DNA of 64,000 nucleotides from Rhizobium sp. BK399 (GTDB lineage: Bacteria > Pseudomonadota > Alphaproteobacteria > Rhizobiales > Rhizobiaceae), in the NCBI RefSeq assembly GCF_014194695.1, contig NZ_JACIAH010000004.1, forward strand, positions 124,001 to 188,000, written 5' to 3'. The notes beneath the pieces are model-generated. The model had not been told where the DNA came from and made no database searches. It saw only the letters and a list, made by a program, of their open reading frames with translations. Position numbers and translations under genes: made by a program. Shown piece by piece: positions 28,084 through 38,232 of the stretch (the stretch's first letter is position 1; every line of letters begins with the position of its first letter).

Positions 28084-31000
28084 TTACTCCGCCGCAATTC
28101 CCATACGGGCGCGTTCCATCTCTTCCAGGGCACGGCGGTATTCGACCGGCATGACCTTGCGGAACTTCGGACGGTAGTCGGCCCAGTTGTCCAGGATCTG
28201 CATGGCGCGGGTGGAGCCCGTGTAGTGCAGATGGTTGGAGATCAGCTGGTAGAGACGCTCCTCGTCGTGGCGCGTCATGTCACCGGAGACGTCGACGCGT
28301 CCCTTGTGCATGAGGTCGCCGCCGTGATGATGCAGCTTCTCGAGCATGTCGTCTTCCTCCGGCACCGGCTCGAGCTCAACCATCGCCATGTTGCAGCGCT
28401 TGGCGAAATCGCCGGCCTCATCGAGCACGTAGGCAACGCCACCGGACATGCCGGCCGCGAAATTACGACCCGTTTGGCCGAGAACGACAACGACACCGCC
28501 CGTCATGTATTCGCAGCCGTGGTCGCCCACGCCTTCGACGATGGCGATCGCACCCGAGTTGCGGACCGCGAAGCGCTCGCCCGCGACACCGCGGAAGTAG
28601 CACTCACCCTCGGTCGCACCGTAGAGAACGGTGTTGCCGACGATGATCGACTCTTCCGCGACGATCTTCGAATTCTCCGGCGGCCGGACGATGATCTTGC
28701 CGCCCGAAAGGCCCTTGCCGACATAGTCGTTGCCATCACCGATCAGGTTGAAGGTGATGCCGCGTGCCAGGAAGGCGCCGAACGACTGGCCGGCCGTGCC
28801 TTTGAGCGTCACGTTGATCGTATCGTCCTTGAGGCCACGGTGGTTATAGCGCTTGGCAACTTCACCCGACAGCATCGCGCCCGCCGAACGGTCGACGTTC
28901 TTGATATCGGCCTCGAAGGATACAGGCGTCTTCGAAGCAAGTGCCGGCTCGGCTTCCGCGATCAGCTTGCGATCGAGAATGTCGTCGATCGGGTGCTTCT
29001 GGCGCGTCGTCCAGTAGGTGGCTTCCTTCGGCGCTTCGACCTTGTGGAAGATGCGGCTGAAGTCAAGACCCTTGGACTTCCAGTGCGCCAGCATCTCGTC
29101 CTTCTCGAGCAGCTCCGAAGCACCGATGATGTCATCGAGCCTGGTGAAGCCGAGCGAGGCGAGGATCTCGCGCACTTCGTTGGCGACGAAGAAGAAGTAG
29201 TTGACGACGTGCTCCGGCGTGCCCTTGAAGCGCTTGCGCAGAACCGGATCCTGCGTGGCAACGCCGACAGGACAGGTGTTCAGGTGGCACTTGCGCATCA
29301 TGATGCAGCCGGCGGCGATCAGTGGCGCGGTCGCGAAGCCGAACTCGTCGGCACCGAGAAGCGCACCGATGATGACGTCGCGGCCGGTCTTCAGGCCACC
29401 ATCGACCTGTAGCGCGATGCGCGAACGCAGGCCATTAAGCACCAGCGTCTGCTGCGTCTCGGCAAGGCCGATTTCCCACGGAGAACCCGCGTGCTTCAGC
29501 GAGGTCAGCGGCGATGCGCCGGTGCCGCCGTCGAAGCCGGAGACCGTGATGTGGTCGGCGCGCGCCTTGGCAACGCCGGCGGCAACCGTACCGACGCCGA
29601 CTTCCGAGACGAGCTTGACCGACACGTCGGACGTCGGGTTGACGTTCTTCAGGTCGTAGATCAGCTGCGCCAGATCTTCGATCGAGTAGATGTCGTGGTG
29701 CGGCGGCGGCGAGATCAGGCCGACACCCGGCGTCGAGTGACGGGTCTTGGCAACGGTCGCGTCGACCTTGTGGCCGGGCAGCTGGCCGCCTTCGCCGGGC
29801 TTGGCGCCCTGCGCGACCTTGATCTGCAGCATGTCGGCGTTGACGAGATACTCGGTCGTGACACCGAAGCGTCCCGATGCGATCTGCTTGATCGCCGAGC
29901 GTTCCGGGTTGGACGAACCGTCCGGCAGCGGCATGTAGCGGTCGGACTCTTCGCCGCCCTCGCCGGTGTTGGACTTGCCGCCGATCTTGTTCATCGCGAT
30001 CGCCAGCGTCGTATGCGCCTCGCGGCTGATCGAGCCGAAGGACATGGCGCCGGTCGAGAAGCGCTTGACGATCTCGGCGGCAGGCTCCACGTCGTCGACC
30101 GAAACCGGCTTGCGGCCCAGCTGATCGGCGCTCTTGATGTTGAAGAGGCCACGGATCGTGTTCATGCGCAGCGCCGAGGTGTTCACCATCTCGGCGAACT
30201 CGCGGTAGCGGTCCTCAGCATTGCCGCGAACGGCGTGCTGCAGCGTGGCCACCGCATCCGGCGTCCAGGCATGGCTTTCGCCGCGCATGCGGTAGGCATA
30301 CTCACCACCGATATCGAGCGTGGTCGCCAGCAGCGGGTCCTTGCCGAAGGCGGAGTTGTGACGGGCAACGGTCTCTTCGGCGATATCAGTGAGATCGACG
30401 CCTTCGATCATCGTCGCAGTGCCGAAGAAATACTTGTCGACCAGTTCCTGCTGCAGGCCGATCGCATCGAAGATCTGACCGCCGCAATAGGATTGATAGG
30501 TCGAGATGCCCATCTTCGACATGACCTTGAGGATGCCCTTACCGACCGCCTTGATGTAGCGGTAGACGACTTCAGACGCGTCCACTTCCTTCGGGAACTC
30601 GCCCTTGGCATGCATGTCGAGCAGCGTGTCGAAGGCAAGGTAAGGGTTGATCGCTTCGGCGCCATAGCCCGCGAGCAGGCAGAAGTGATGCACTTCGCGC
30701 GGCTCGCCGGTCTCGACGACGAGGCCGACCGAGGTGCGCAGGCCCTTGCGGATCAGGTGATGGTGGACGGCTGCGGTCGCGAGCAGCGCCGGGATCGCGA
30801 TACGGTCCGGTCCGATCTGGCGGTCTGACAGCACGATGATGTTGTAGCCGCCCTTGACCGCCGCTTCCGCGCGCTCACAAAGACGGTCGAGCATCTCCGG
30901 CATGCCTTCGGCGCCACGCTCGACGTCGTAGGTGAAGTCGAGCGTCTTGGTGTCGAAGCGGTCTTCCGTGTGACCGATCGAGCGGATCTTCTCGAGATCG

Positions 31001-32805
31001 CCGTTGGTCAGGATCGGCTGACGCACTTCCAGGCGCTTGGCGTTCGCCATGCCGGTGTGGTCGAGAATGTTCGGACGCGGCCCGATGAACGAAACGAGGC
31101 TCATCACGAGCTCTTCGCGGATCGGGTCGATCGGCGGGTTGGTGACCTGCGCGAAGTTCTGCTTGAAGTAGGTGTAGAGCAGCTTCGACTTTTCAGACAT
31201 CGCCGAGATCGGCGTGTCTGTACCCATCGAGCCGACAGCTTCCTGACCCGTCGTCGCCATCGGCGACATCAGGATCTTGGTGTCTTCGGTGGTGTAGCCG
31301 AAAGCCTGCTGGCGGTTAAGCAGCGACACGTCGCGGCGCAGCGCGCGTGGCTCCACCGGCTTCAGCTCTTCCAGAATTAACTGCGTGCGATCGAGCCACT
31401 GTCCATACGGATGCTTGGTCGCAAGCTCGGTCTTCAACTCCTCGTCGGAGATGATCTTGCCCTTTTCCATGTCGATCAGCAGCATCTTGCCCGGCTGCAG
31501 GCGCCACTTCTTGACGATGTCCTCTTCGGCCACCGGCAGCGTGCCGGCTTCCGACGCGAGGATGACGCGATCATCAGATGTGACGAGATAGCGGGCCGGA
31601 CGCAGGCCGTTGCGGTCGAGCGTCGCGCCGATCTGCTTGCCGTCGGTGAATGCGACAGCCGCCGGGCCGTCCCACGGCTCCATCAGGGCAGCGTGATATT
31701 CGTAGAACGCCTTGCGCTCCTTCGACATCGACTGGTTGCCGGCCCAGGCCTCCGGGATCAGCATCATCACGGCATGGGCCATGGAATAGCCGCCGCGCAC
31801 AAGGAACTCGAGCGCGTTGTCGAAGCAGGCCGTGTCCGACTGGCCTTCATAGGAGATCGGCCAAAGCTTGGAGATGTCGTCGCCGAAGAGCGGCGAGGAA
31901 ACCGATGCCTGGCGCGCCGCCATCCAGTTGACGTTGGAGCGCAGCGTGTTGATTTCGCCGTTGTGGGCGACCATGCGATAAGGATGCGCCAACTTCCAAG
32001 ACGGGAAGGTGTTGGTCGAGAAGCGCTGATGCACGAGGGCGACAGCGCTTTCGAACCGCGGGTCCGACAGATCCTTATAATAAGCGCCCACCTGGTAGGC
32101 CAGGAACATGCCCTTGTAGACGATCGTCGCCGACGAGAGCGACACGGGGTAGAAGTGGCTCTCCTCACCGTCGAATTCGTCGTAGATGCGGTTGGAAATC
32201 ACCTTGCGCAGCGTAAACAGGCGGCGTTCGAATTCATCGGTGGTCGCGGCATCGTCGCCGGCGCCGATGAATATCTGACAGTGATGCGGTTCGGTAGCGG
32301 CGATATCGGGCGCCTTCGACAGCGACGTGTTGTCGACGGGCACGTCGCGGAAGCCGATGAGAACCTGGCCCTCTTCGGAGATGACGTCCTGCATCACCTT
32401 CTTGAAATGCGCGATCTGCTTTTCGTCGCGCGGCATGAAGATATGACCGACGCCATACTCACCCGCCTTTGGAAGGGTAATGCCCTGCTTGGCCATTTCC
32501 TCGCGGAAGAAGCGGTCTGGGATCTGGACGAGAATACCGGCGCCATCGCCCATCAGCGGATCGGCGCCGACGGCACCACGGTGCGTCAGGTTCTCGAGAA
32601 TGAAGAGACCGTCCTTGACGATCTGGTGCGACTTCTGACCCTTCATGTGGGCGACAAAGCCGACGCCGCAGGCATCATGCTCGTTGCGCGGATCGTAGAG
32701 GCCCTGTTTTCGCGGCAAACCGGAGGCGAATTTACGCGCATTGGCCGTCGCGCGCGTCGTTGCTGCTGCGAACTGGTCAAAACCCGTGGATGGCGTCTTC
32801 GTCAT
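28084..32805 (-). CDS. gltB: Glutamate synthase (NADPH) large subunit
   Basis: A 1573-residue enzyme, normal length. A 45-residue propeptide precedes the catalytic cysteine C46 ([14 protein letters not shown]), which becomes the N-terminal nucleophile of the glutaminase domain after cleavage. The central and FMN-binding domains follow ([26 protein letters not shown], the [21 protein letters not shown] segment, and the 3Fe-4S cysteines in [15 protein letters not shown]). The C-terminal beta-helix domain closes the chain. It makes two glutamates from glutamine and 2-oxoglutarate. The start has an excellent ribosome site (AGGAGGGAAAG). Confidence 0.97.
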   Translation of the reverse strand: MTKTPSTGFDQFAAATTRATANARKFASGLPRKQGLYDPRNEHDACGVGFVAHMKGQKSHQIVKDGLFILENLTHRGAVGADPLMGDGAGILVQIPDRFFREEMAKQGITLPKAGEYGVGHIFMPRDEKQIAHFKKVMQDVISEEGQVLIGFRDVPVDNTSLSKAPDIAATEPHHCQIFIGAGDDAATTDEFERRLFTLRKVISNRIYDEFDGEESHFYPVSLSSATIVYKGMFLAYQVGAYYKDLSDPRFESAVALVHQRFSTNTFPSWKLAHPYRMVAHNGEINTLRSNVNWMAARQASVSSPLFGDDISKLWPISYEGQSDTACFDNALEFLVRGGYSMAHAVMMLIPEAWAGNQSMSKERKAFYEYHAALMEPWDGPAAVAFTDGKQIGATLDRNGLRPARYLVTSDDRVILASEAGTLPVAEEDIVKKWRLQPGKMLLIDMEKGKIISDEELKTELATKHPYGQWLDRTQLILEELKPVEPRALRRDVSLLNRQQAFGYTTEDTKILMSPMATTGQEAVGSMGTDTPISAMSEKSKLLYTYFKQNFAQVTNPPIDPIREELVMSLVSFIGPRPNILDHTGMANAKRLEVRQPILTNGDLEKIRSIGHTEDRFDTKTLDFTYDVERGAEGMPEMLDRLCERAEAAVKGGYNIIVLSDRQIGPDRIAIPALLATAAVHHHLIRKGLRTSVGLVVETGEPREVHHFCLLAGYGAEAINPYLAFDTLLDMHAKGEFPKEVDASEVVYRYIKAVGKGILKVMSKMGISTYQSYCGGQIFDAIGLQQELVDKYFFGTATMIEGVDLTDIAEETVARHNSAFGKDPLLATTLDIGGEYAYRMRGESHAWTPDAVATLQHAVRGNAEDRYREFAEMVNTSALRMNTIRGLFNIKSADQLGRKPVSVDDVEPAAEIVKRFSTGAMSFGSISREAHTTLAIAMNKIGGKSNTGEGGEESDRYMPLPDGSSNPERSAIKQIASGRFGVTTEYLVNADMLQIKVAQGAKPGEGGQLPGHKVDATVAKTRHSTPGVGLISPPPHHDIYSIEDLAQLIYDLKNVNPTSDVSVKLVSEVGVGTVAAGVAKARADHITVSGFDGGTGASPLTSLKHAGSPWEIGLAETQQTLVLNGLRSRIALQVDGGLKTGRDVIIGALLGADEFGFATAPLIAAGCIMMRKCHLNTCPVGVATQDPVLRKRFKGTPEHVVNYFFFVANEVREILASLGFTRLDDIIGASELLEKDEMLAHWKSKGLDFSRIFHKVEAPKEATYWTTRQKHPIDDILDRKLIAEAEPALASKTPVSFEADIKNVDRSAGAMLSGEVAKRYNHRGLKDDTINVTLKGTAGQSFGAFLARGITFNLIGDGNDYVGKGLSGGKIIVRPPENSKIVAEESIIVGNTVLYGATEGECYFRGVAGERFAVRNSGAIAIVEGVGDHGCEYMTGGVVVVLGQTGRNFAAGMSGGVAYVLDEAGDFAKRCNMAMVELEPVPEEDDMLEKLHHHGGDLMHKGRVDVSGDMTRHDEERLYQLISNHLHYTGSTRAMQILDNWADYRPKFRKVMPVEYRRALEEMERARMGIAAE

Positions 32806-33349
32806 CTTTCCCTCCTGTCAGAGCCCGCGGGGACTGCGGCGGCTCTTTGCCCCGCACCGTCCCTGATCCTAGGTTCGGCGCGTGACAGCGCTGTTGCATT
32901 AATCGAAGATCCGGTCGCCGGCGGCAGGCTCTCCAGGGAAAGCAGCCGTTGCGCTCCTGCGCCTGCCATTCCGCCTCCGCACACGGGCATTCGCCCGTAT
33001 TTTGGAGAACTATAGCGTGAAACCCTACAAGTGTAAGGTTTTTTGGCATCTCCTCGGCCATCGCGGCCAAATAGGACAGCAACCCTGTCCTAATTCACTC
33101 GATCTATGCCAGAAACATATGGTCCATGCAAGACGGTAAAATCAAAAAATCGGCGCCTCGCGACCGAATATTGCCAATAGAATCGTTTCTGGCGACAGAA
33201 AATTACGCAGCTCCGCATCATTTTGTTTATTGATTGCTGAAGTCAATTTTTGTGATGGATTCCGCGCCGGCCCTTTGACCAGCCGAAATGTTGGCGTAAT
33301 GTCGCCCCCCGAACCTGATCTCCCACCACATCCCAAGCGGTCCCCATCC
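32806..33349. other. 544-base divergent intergenic region upstream of gltB and the aldolase
   Basis: No gene is supported here. It holds the predicted gltB promoter (33010-33037, minus strand), a roughly 200-base gltB leader, and a 6-bp hairpin ACGGGC-ATTC-GCCCGT at 32984-32999. The rightmost part is AT-richer and must hold the aldolase promoter. Confidence 0.6.
33010..33037 (-). promoter_or_regulatory. Predicted housekeeping promoter for gltB
   Basis: On the minus strand CTTACA (33037-33032) and CTATAG (33015-33010) are spaced by 16 bases, close to the rhizobial consensus CTTGAC-N17-CTATAT. Transcription would begin near 33003, giving a 5' leader of about 200 bases. Confidence 0.45.
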
Positions 33350-34399
33350 ATGTATTTTGCATCCGACAACTGGGCAGGCGCCCATCGATCCATCGCCGAA
33401 CGTCTGCTCAGGGAGTCCGACGGCTTTGCCGCAGCCTATGGCGCAAGTGATCTCGACCGCCGTGTCGAGCGCCGCTTTGCGGAAGTCTTCGAACGCGACG
33501 TTGCAGTGCTTTTCGTTGGCACCGGCACGGCAGCGAACTCGCTTTCGCTCGCGAGCGTTCAACGGCCAGGCGGCATCACCTTCTGTCATTCCGAGGCGCA
33601 TGTGATTGCCGACGAATGCGGCGCCCCCGACTTCTTCAGCGGCGCCCGTCTGCTTGGCGTTCCAGGCGCCGAGGGAAAGATCGACCCGGAAAAGCTCAAG
33701 GAGAAGATCGCAGCCTTCCCGCAGACCGCCGTGCAGCACGGCCGGGCAACGGCGGTCACGATCACACAGGCAACCGAGGCCGGTACCGTCTATTCCCTCG
33801 CCGAAATCGATGAGATCGCCGAGATCGCCCAGAAAGACAAACTGCCTCTCCATATGGACGGCGCACGCTTTGCCAATGCCCTCGTCTCCCTCGGCGTCAG
33901 CGCGGCCGAGATGACCTGGAAGCGCGGCATCGACATGCTGTCCTTCGGCGCCACGAAGAATGGATGCTGGTGCGCGGAAGCGATCGTGTTCTTCAATCCG
34001 GAGAAAGCGAGGGAAATGCCGTTCATCCGCAAGCGCGCCGCCCAGCTGTTCTCGAAGTCCCGCTTCATCGCGGCCCAGTTCGACGCCTATTTCGAGAACG
34101 ATCTCTGGCTCGATCTCGCTCGCCATGCAAACGGTATGTCCGATCGCCTGCGCGCCGGCATCACGGCAAGCAACGGGTCACGGCTTGCCTGGCCGACCTC
34201 CGCCAACGAAGTCTTCGCCATCATTCCGAAAAGCGCTGCGAAACAGGCAGAGGAAAAAGGCGCCAAGTTCTATGCATGGCCGGTCCCGCCGGCGACACCC
34301 CAGCTAGTCGGCCCGGATCAAACCCTGATCCGGCTCGTCACCAGCTTCGCGACTGAAGAGGCGGACGTCGACGGCTTCCTTGCCTGCCTTGCAGGCTGA
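33350..34399 (+). CDS. ltaE: Low-specificity L-threonine aldolase
   Basis: A 349-residue fold-type I PLP enzyme of the beta-eliminating lyase family. Marks include FASDNWAGAHRSIAERL, FVGTGTAANSLSLA, the PLP aspartate in LHMDGARFANAL, and the Schiff-base lysine in SFGATKNGCW. It cleaves L-threonine or allo-threonine to glycine and acetaldehyde. The start taken is ATG 33350 (MYFASDN), where the family alignment begins; an in-frame ATG at 33299 is possible. Confidence 0.93.
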   Translation: MYFASDNWAGAHRSIAERLLRESDGFAAAYGASDLDRRVERRFAEVFERDVAVLFVGTGTAANSLSLASVQRPGGITFCHSEAHVIADECGAPDFFSGARLLGVPGAEGKIDPEKLKEKIAAFPQTAVQHGRATAVTITQATEAGTVYSLAEIDEIAEIAQKDKLPLHMDGARFANALVSLGVSAAEMTWKRGIDMLSFGATKNGCWCAEAIVFFNPEKAREMPFIRKRAAQLFSKSRFIAAQFDAYFENDLWLDLARHANGMSDRLRAGITASNGSRLAWPTSANEVFAIIPKSAAKQAEEKGAKFYAWPVPPATPQLVGPDQTLIRLVTSFATEEADVDGFLACLAG

Positions 34400-34409
34400 A
34401 TTCCCGGAC

Positions 34410-34538
34410 TCAATTCTGATGGCCCGTCACGGCGGATTGCGGCTTGCCGCTATCCGTCGTTTTCGCGTCGTGTCCCGCCACGACAATCAGCATCACACAG
34501 GCAACCAGCCCGGATACGAAGAGTACGCCATACGTCAT
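34410..34538 (-). CDS. 42-residue single-helix membrane protein
   Basis: From ATG 34538, preceded by CAAGGAGAACGG, a short frame encodes MTYGVLFVSGLVACVMLIVVAG followed by a polar tail (HDAKTTDSGKPQ). One membrane helix covers residues about 3-22. It lies convergent to the aldolase gene, ten bases from its end. Function and family are unknown. The strong ribosome site and membrane profile are the only support. Confidence 0.5.
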   Translation of the reverse strand: MTYGVLFVSGLVACVMLIVVAGHDAKTTDSGKPQSAVTGHQN

Positions 34539-34798
34539 CGGTCCGTTCTCCTTGCCCCGAAGATCGACCATGGGAGATGGGAGACTAGGCGCCGAACCTG
34601 ACCAGATGACTAAGCTACAGGGTTGAGAGCGCCTTAAAATGGTAAGCAGCCCATTAACTTTTACGCGGGAGTACGATCGAAACTTGCGCCCTTCAGATCG
34701 CCCTGACGTGTGCGGTACTGAATATCGGCCCACTGGCTGCCACGCCAAAACCGCGCTATCTCGGACTGCGCCCTGATACCGAAAAGCGAGAAATACTG

Positions 34799-35296
34799 AT
34801 GAAGATCCGTCCTGAACAGCCTAGCGACATTGTGGCGATCCGCCAGCTGACCAAAGCGGCCTTCGCGCAGATGGAGTACAGCAGTCAAACCGAAGCCGAG
34901 ATCGTTGACGCACTCCGCAAAGCGAACGCTTTGACAATCTCGCTCGTCGCTGTCGAAGACGCTGCCGTCATCGGACATGTCGCCTTCTCGCCCGTTACGA
35001 TCGACGATGAAGACATGGACTGGTATGGACTTGGGCCGGTTTCGGTGATGCCCGACCGCCAGGGCGAGGGCATTGGCGGAAAGCTCATTCGCGACGGCCT
35101 GGCGCGGCTCACAGATATCGGCGCCAAGGGTTGCGTCGTTCTCGGCGATCCCGGCTACTACACCCGCTTCGGCTTTCAGAATGACGCCAACCTGATCTTT
35201 GAGGCGGCTCCGCCCGAATATTTCATGCGCTTAGTGTTCGACGGCCCCACGCCCGCAGGTAAAGTCAGCTACCACGACGGTTTCAACGCCACGTGA
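34799..35296 (+). CDS. GNAT-family N-acetyltransferase
   Basis: A 165-residue acetyltransferase. The acetyl-CoA site is VMPDRQGEGIGGKLIRDGL (R/QxxGxG/A), and VVLGDPGYYTRFGF is the usual late motif of the YhbS-like subgroup. The substrate is unknown. The preceding 120 bases contain no other gene on this strand. Confidence 0.9.
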   Translation: MKIRPEQPSDIVAIRQLTKAAFAQMEYSSQTEAEIVDALRKANALTISLVAVEDAAVIGHVAFSPVTIDDEDMDWYGLGPVSVMPDRQGEGIGGKLIRDGLARLTDIGAKGCVVLGDPGYYTRFGFQNDANLIFEAAPPEYFMRLVFDGPTPAGKVSYHDGFNAT

Positions 35297-35373
35297 CGGG
35301 GACGCTGATCTCGCTAGACAGGTCGTGAAACCGGCTTCCAACGTTTGTTCGGCAGCCAACCGGCTTCTTTCTG

Positions 35374-36231
35374 TCATGCGTTGGTGCGAAGACTACGCAC
35401 CTTGCCGAGAATATCGTCCGATAGCGCTGACACCAGTGCCTGGTCCGCTCCCTTGCGCGGCACCAGCACGAACTCTACATCCTCAAGCACGGGCAGCCTG
35501 CCTTTGCCGATTTCCTTCAACCCGGACGGCGCCATGCTTCGCGGCTGTACCAGCACCCCCATGCCCGCCCGCGCCGCCGCAGTCAGGCCGCTCAGGCTGC
35601 CGCAGGTGCAGACGATGCGCCAGGCGGTTCGGGTGCGGCCCAGCGCCTCGAGCGCAATGCTGCGCGTCACGCTCGGCGGAGGGAAGGCGATCAATGGCAG
35701 CGGCCCGGCGCCCAACACGTGCTCCGGATCACGCGCCAGCCAGACGAGCGGCTCGCGGTAGACCAGACGCCCGCGGGCGTCCCCCAGCCGGCGCTTCGCC
35801 AACACCAGGTCGATCTCGCCATTGTCCTGCATCTCGTAGAGCGTACCGGAGAGCGCCACCGTCAACTCCAGATCGACTGAGGGGTGCGAACGCACGAAAT
35901 CCTCGAGTACGGCCGGAAGCTGGCTGGTCACGAAATCTTCCGACACACCGAGCCGAAGATTCCCGCGCAGCTTCTGCCCTCTGAATTGTGAGTGGACCTG
36001 TGCCTCGATCGCCAGCATCGCCCGGGCATGGCTAAGCAGCGCCTCGCCGTCGGTGGTCAACAGCACCTTATGGGTGTCACGCGCCAGCAGACGCCGGCCC
36101 ACTGCGCTTTCGAGCCGCTGGATATGCTGGCTGACCGTCGACTGTCCGAGGCCAAGCCGCTCCGCGGCAAGCGTGAAGCTTCCCATCTGTTCGACGGCAA
36201 CAAAACTGCGCAGTTGCGTAAGATCCAGCAT
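35374..36231 (-). CDS. LysR-family regulator divergent to a symporter gene
   Basis: A 285-residue LysR protein starting MLDLTQLRSFVAVEQMGSF. Helix-turn-helix is at about 18-37 (TLAAERLGLGQSTVSQHIQRLE) and the ligand-binding domain follows. It is transcribed away from the bile-acid-type symporter, with a perfect inverted repeat next to its start, so it probably regulates the symporter and itself. The ligand is unknown. Confidence 0.92.
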   Translation of the reverse strand: MLDLTQLRSFVAVEQMGSFTLAAERLGLGQSTVSQHIQRLESAVGRRLLARDTHKVLLTTDGEALLSHARAMLAIEAQVHSQFRGQKLRGNLRLGVSEDFVTSQLPAVLEDFVRSHPSVDLELTVALSGTLYEMQDNGEIDLVLAKRRLGDARGRLVYREPLVWLARDPEHVLGAGPLPLIAFPPPSVTRSIALEALGRTRTAWRIVCTCGSLSGLTAAARAGMGVLVQPRSMAPSGLKEIGKGRLPVLEDVEFVLVPRKGADQALVSALSDDILGKVRSLRTNA

Positions 36232-36247
36232 GTTAATCCAGAAACAC

Positions 36248-36260
36248 AATAACTGTTATT
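36248..36260. promoter_or_regulatory. Likely LysR operator
   Basis: AATAAC-T-GTTATT is a perfect 13-base inverted repeat lying between the LysR start (36231) and the symporter start (36325). It fits the T-N11-A rule of LysR boxes. Confidence 0.55.
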
Positions 36261-36324
36261 CGTTGCATCCTGTATCATAATGGAAGAAAGACAGATGATC
36301 CACTGCTCACGAAGAGTATTCGTC

Positions 36325-37329
36325 ATGCGCCGTTTTCTGCCCGATAGCTTCACAACCCTATTGGTTTGCACGGTCGTCCTTGCCTCGCTGTTACCGGCGA
36401 GAGGGGCCTTCGCCGGCTACTTCGGGATCGCGACGAACCTAGCCATCGCCCTGCTCTTCTTCCTGCATGGTGCCCGCCTCTCCCGCGATGTGGTGATCGC
36501 CGGTCTTCTGCACTGGCGGCTCCACCTCGTTATCCTGCTGACGACGTTCGGCCTCTTCCCGATCCTTGGCCTCGGTCTCGGTTTCGTGCCTGATTGGATC
36601 TTGCCGAAGCCGCTCTACCTCGGGCTCCTGTACCTCAGCGTCCTGCCATCGACGGTGCAATCCTCGATCGCCTTCACCTCTATGGCTGGCGGCAATGTCC
36701 CGGCCGCTATTTGCTCGGCCTCGGCATCGAACATCTTTGGCATGTTCCTGACGCCGCTGCTGGTCGGCCTGCTGTTTTCCGTCGGCGGCCATGGCGGCTT
36801 CTCCTGGGATGCGCTGCAGCAGATCCTCTTGCAGCTGTTGCTGCCCTTCGTCGTCGGCCAGGTGCTGGAGCCTTGGATCGGCGGCTGGATCCGCGCAAAG
36901 AAGAAGCTGTTGATGCCTGTCGACCGGGGCTCGATCTTGATGGTCGTCTATCTCGCCTTCAGCACGGCCGTCGTCGAGGGATTGTGGCACACCTTCTCGA
37001 TCGGCGATATCGCGGCGGTCATCGTCGCCGACACCGCTCTGCTCGCCTTCGTGCTCTGTTTCACCATGTACGGGAGCCGTTTGCTGGGCTTCAACAAGGC
37101 CGACGAGATCACCATCACCTTCTGCGGCTCGAAAAAGAGCCTCGCCAGCGGCGCGCCGATGGCGAGCGTGATCTTCGCCGGTCAATCGATCGGCGCGATC
37201 GTGCTGCCGCTGATGCTGTTCCACCAGATACAGCTGATGGTCTGCGCCGTGATCGCGCAGAAATATGCGGCAAAGGCCGCGCACCGGATCACCGAAGAAG
37301 AAGCCGAAGAAGCAGCAAGCCCCGCCTGA
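36325..37329 (+). CDS. Bile acid:sodium symporter family transporter
   Basis: A 334-residue integral membrane protein with about ten hydrophobic helices, of the SBF-like (YfeH) group. Typical segments are ALLFFLHGARLSRD, LSVLPSTVQSSIAFTSMAGGNVPAAICSAS and TFCGSKKSLASGAPMA. Transport is probably of an organic anion, driven by sodium; the substrate is unknown. The start ATG 36325 (MRRFLPDSF) is favoured over 36280 because it starts the first membrane helix normally. Control by the divergent LysR gene is likely. Confidence 0.88.
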   Translation: MRRFLPDSFTTLLVCTVVLASLLPARGAFAGYFGIATNLAIALLFFLHGARLSRDVVIAGLLHWRLHLVILLTTFGLFPILGLGLGFVPDWILPKPLYLGLLYLSVLPSTVQSSIAFTSMAGGNVPAAICSASASNIFGMFLTPLLVGLLFSVGGHGGFSWDALQQILLQLLLPFVVGQVLEPWIGGWIRAKKKLLMPVDRGSILMVVYLAFSTAVVEGLWHTFSIGDIAAVIVADTALLAFVLCFTMYGSRLLGFNKADEITITFCGSKKSLASGAPMASVIFAGQSIGAIVLPLMLFHQIQLMVCAVIAQKYAAKAAHRITEEEAEEAASPA

Positions 37330-37346
37330 CGTTGGCCAATAAGAAA

Positions 37347-37368
37347 GCGGCGCTCGGATGAGCGCCGC
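37347..37368. terminator. Bidirectional terminator between symporter and hsp20
   Basis: GCGGCGCTC and GAGCGCCGC form a perfect 9-bp stem around a GGAT loop between two convergent genes. AAGAAA precedes it on the plus strand, giving a partial T-run for the minus-strand hsp20 transcript. Confidence 0.7.
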
Positions 37369-37395
37369 CTGCAGGATTGGTCTTGGGAGGACCGA

Positions 37396-37863
37396 TTATT
37401 TGGCGACCTGTGCCTCGATGGCCTTCGGCGCGCTCACTGGCTCAGCCGCAATCGCGATCTTGCGCGGCTTCATGGCTTCCGGAATGCTGCGAAGCAGGTC
37501 GATGTGGAGCAGACCGTTCTTCAGCGAAGCGGCAGTGACCTCGACGTGGTCGGCAAGCTGGAAGCGGCGCTCGAAGGCGCGCTTGGCGATGCCACGATAA
37601 AGGAACTCGCTACCTTCAGCCTTTTCTTCGCTCTTCTCGCCCTTGACTGTCAGAGCGTGGGCCTGCGACTCGATGGAAATTTCGGTCTCGTCGAAACCGG
37701 CAACGGCCATGGTGATGCGGTAGGTGTTTTCGCCGGTACGCTCGATGTTGTAGGGCGGATAGGTCTGGCCCTGGTCAGGCTGACCGAGGCTGTCGAGCAT
37801 GGTGAAGAGGCGGTCGAAACCGACGGTGGAACGATAAAGGGGAGAGAAGTCTACGTGACGCAT
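37396..37863 (-). CDS. ibpA: Hsp20 / alpha-crystallin small heat-shock protein
   Basis: A 155-residue IbpA-like chaperone: N-terminal FSPLYRSTVGFDRLF, alpha-crystallin domain about 35-130 (YPPYNIERTGENTYRITMAVAGF ... GIAKRAFERRFQLADHVEV, ASLKNGLLHIDL), and the conserved I-x-I/V-type tail region (RKIAIA). It binds aggregating proteins at high temperature. A RpoH-like promoter and a ROSE-like hairpin masking the ribosome site lie upstream, so transcription and translation both look heat-controlled. Confidence 0.95.
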   Translation of the reverse strand: MRHVDFSPLYRSTVGFDRLFTMLDSLGQPDQGQTYPPYNIERTGENTYRITMAVAGFDETEISIESQAHALTVKGEKSEEKAEGSEFLYRGIAKRAFERRFQLADHVEVTAASLKNGLLHIDLLRSIPEAMKPRKIAIAAEPVSAPKAIEAQVAK

Positions 37864-37962
37864 GATGTCCTCCTGAGGAAGCGACGTGTTTGCGATAATT
37901 GCCCCTGAAACCCCTTGTTCGGCAGCTCCGGGACGGTTTAGCAGGCCCGTTTGGCGCCTGCA
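37864..37962 (-). ncRNA. ROSE-like RNA thermometer in the hsp20 leader
   Basis: The leader ends in a hairpin at 37885-37867: GTCGCTTC pairs with GGAGGAC around a CTCA loop, so the Shine-Dalgarno sequence is closed. One G in the left arm is left unpaired within the U-C-G-C-U motif, as in ROSE elements, where U(U/C)GCU with a bulged G faces the ribosome site. Upstream leader sequence can form further GC-rich hairpins. The boundary at 37962 is set by the predicted start of transcription. Confidence 0.7.
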
Positions 37963-37968
37963 GAAATG

Positions 37969-37997
37969 ATGTGGGGATGGTTTTTGTGGAGTTCAAG
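37969..37997 (-). promoter_or_regulatory. Sigma-32 (RpoH)-like promoter for hsp20
   Basis: On the minus strand CTTGAA (37997-37992) is followed, after 15 bases, by CCCCACAT (37976-37969), matching the heat-shock consensus CTTGAA ... CCCCATNT. It lies about 105 bases before the hsp20 start. Confidence 0.7.
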
Positions 37998-38084
37998 CCC
38001 CTCGCCTGAAGAGGGAACTTACCTTGCGTGAACGGCATATGAACATGCAGTTCGGAAGCCGTTCATGACAGGAGGCATAGCAAT

Positions 38085-38196
38085 AGTGCCATCGGGTGAC
38101 ACTGGCCCGATGGCTGGAGTGTATCGTCCCTTCGTCTTCAGCCCGATCTCCGGCCGGCATCGCGGAACCCTCAAGTTTCGCATGCCGGTCTTTTTT
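38085..38196 (+). ncRNA. Candidate small RNA with two hairpins and an intrinsic terminator
   Basis: Bases 38088-38096 and 38106-38114 form a perfect 9-bp stem (GCCATCGGG / CCCGATGGC). After a 39-base linker, CCGGCAT (38154-38160) pairs with ATGCCGG (38182-38188), enclosing a second stem (38162-38168 with 38175-38181), followed by TCTTTTTT. No open frame with a ribosome site is present and both flanking genes are on the other strand, so the terminator has no protein gene to serve. The 5' end and promoter are uncertain. Confidence 0.55.
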
Positions 38197-38232
38197 ATGG
38201 TGTAACTCGAAGACGAGGAAGCTTGCAGCCTG

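Noticed and set aside
28225..30828. Two long plus-strand open frames opposite gltB
   Set aside because: Antisense shadows of a conserved 1573-residue enzyme.
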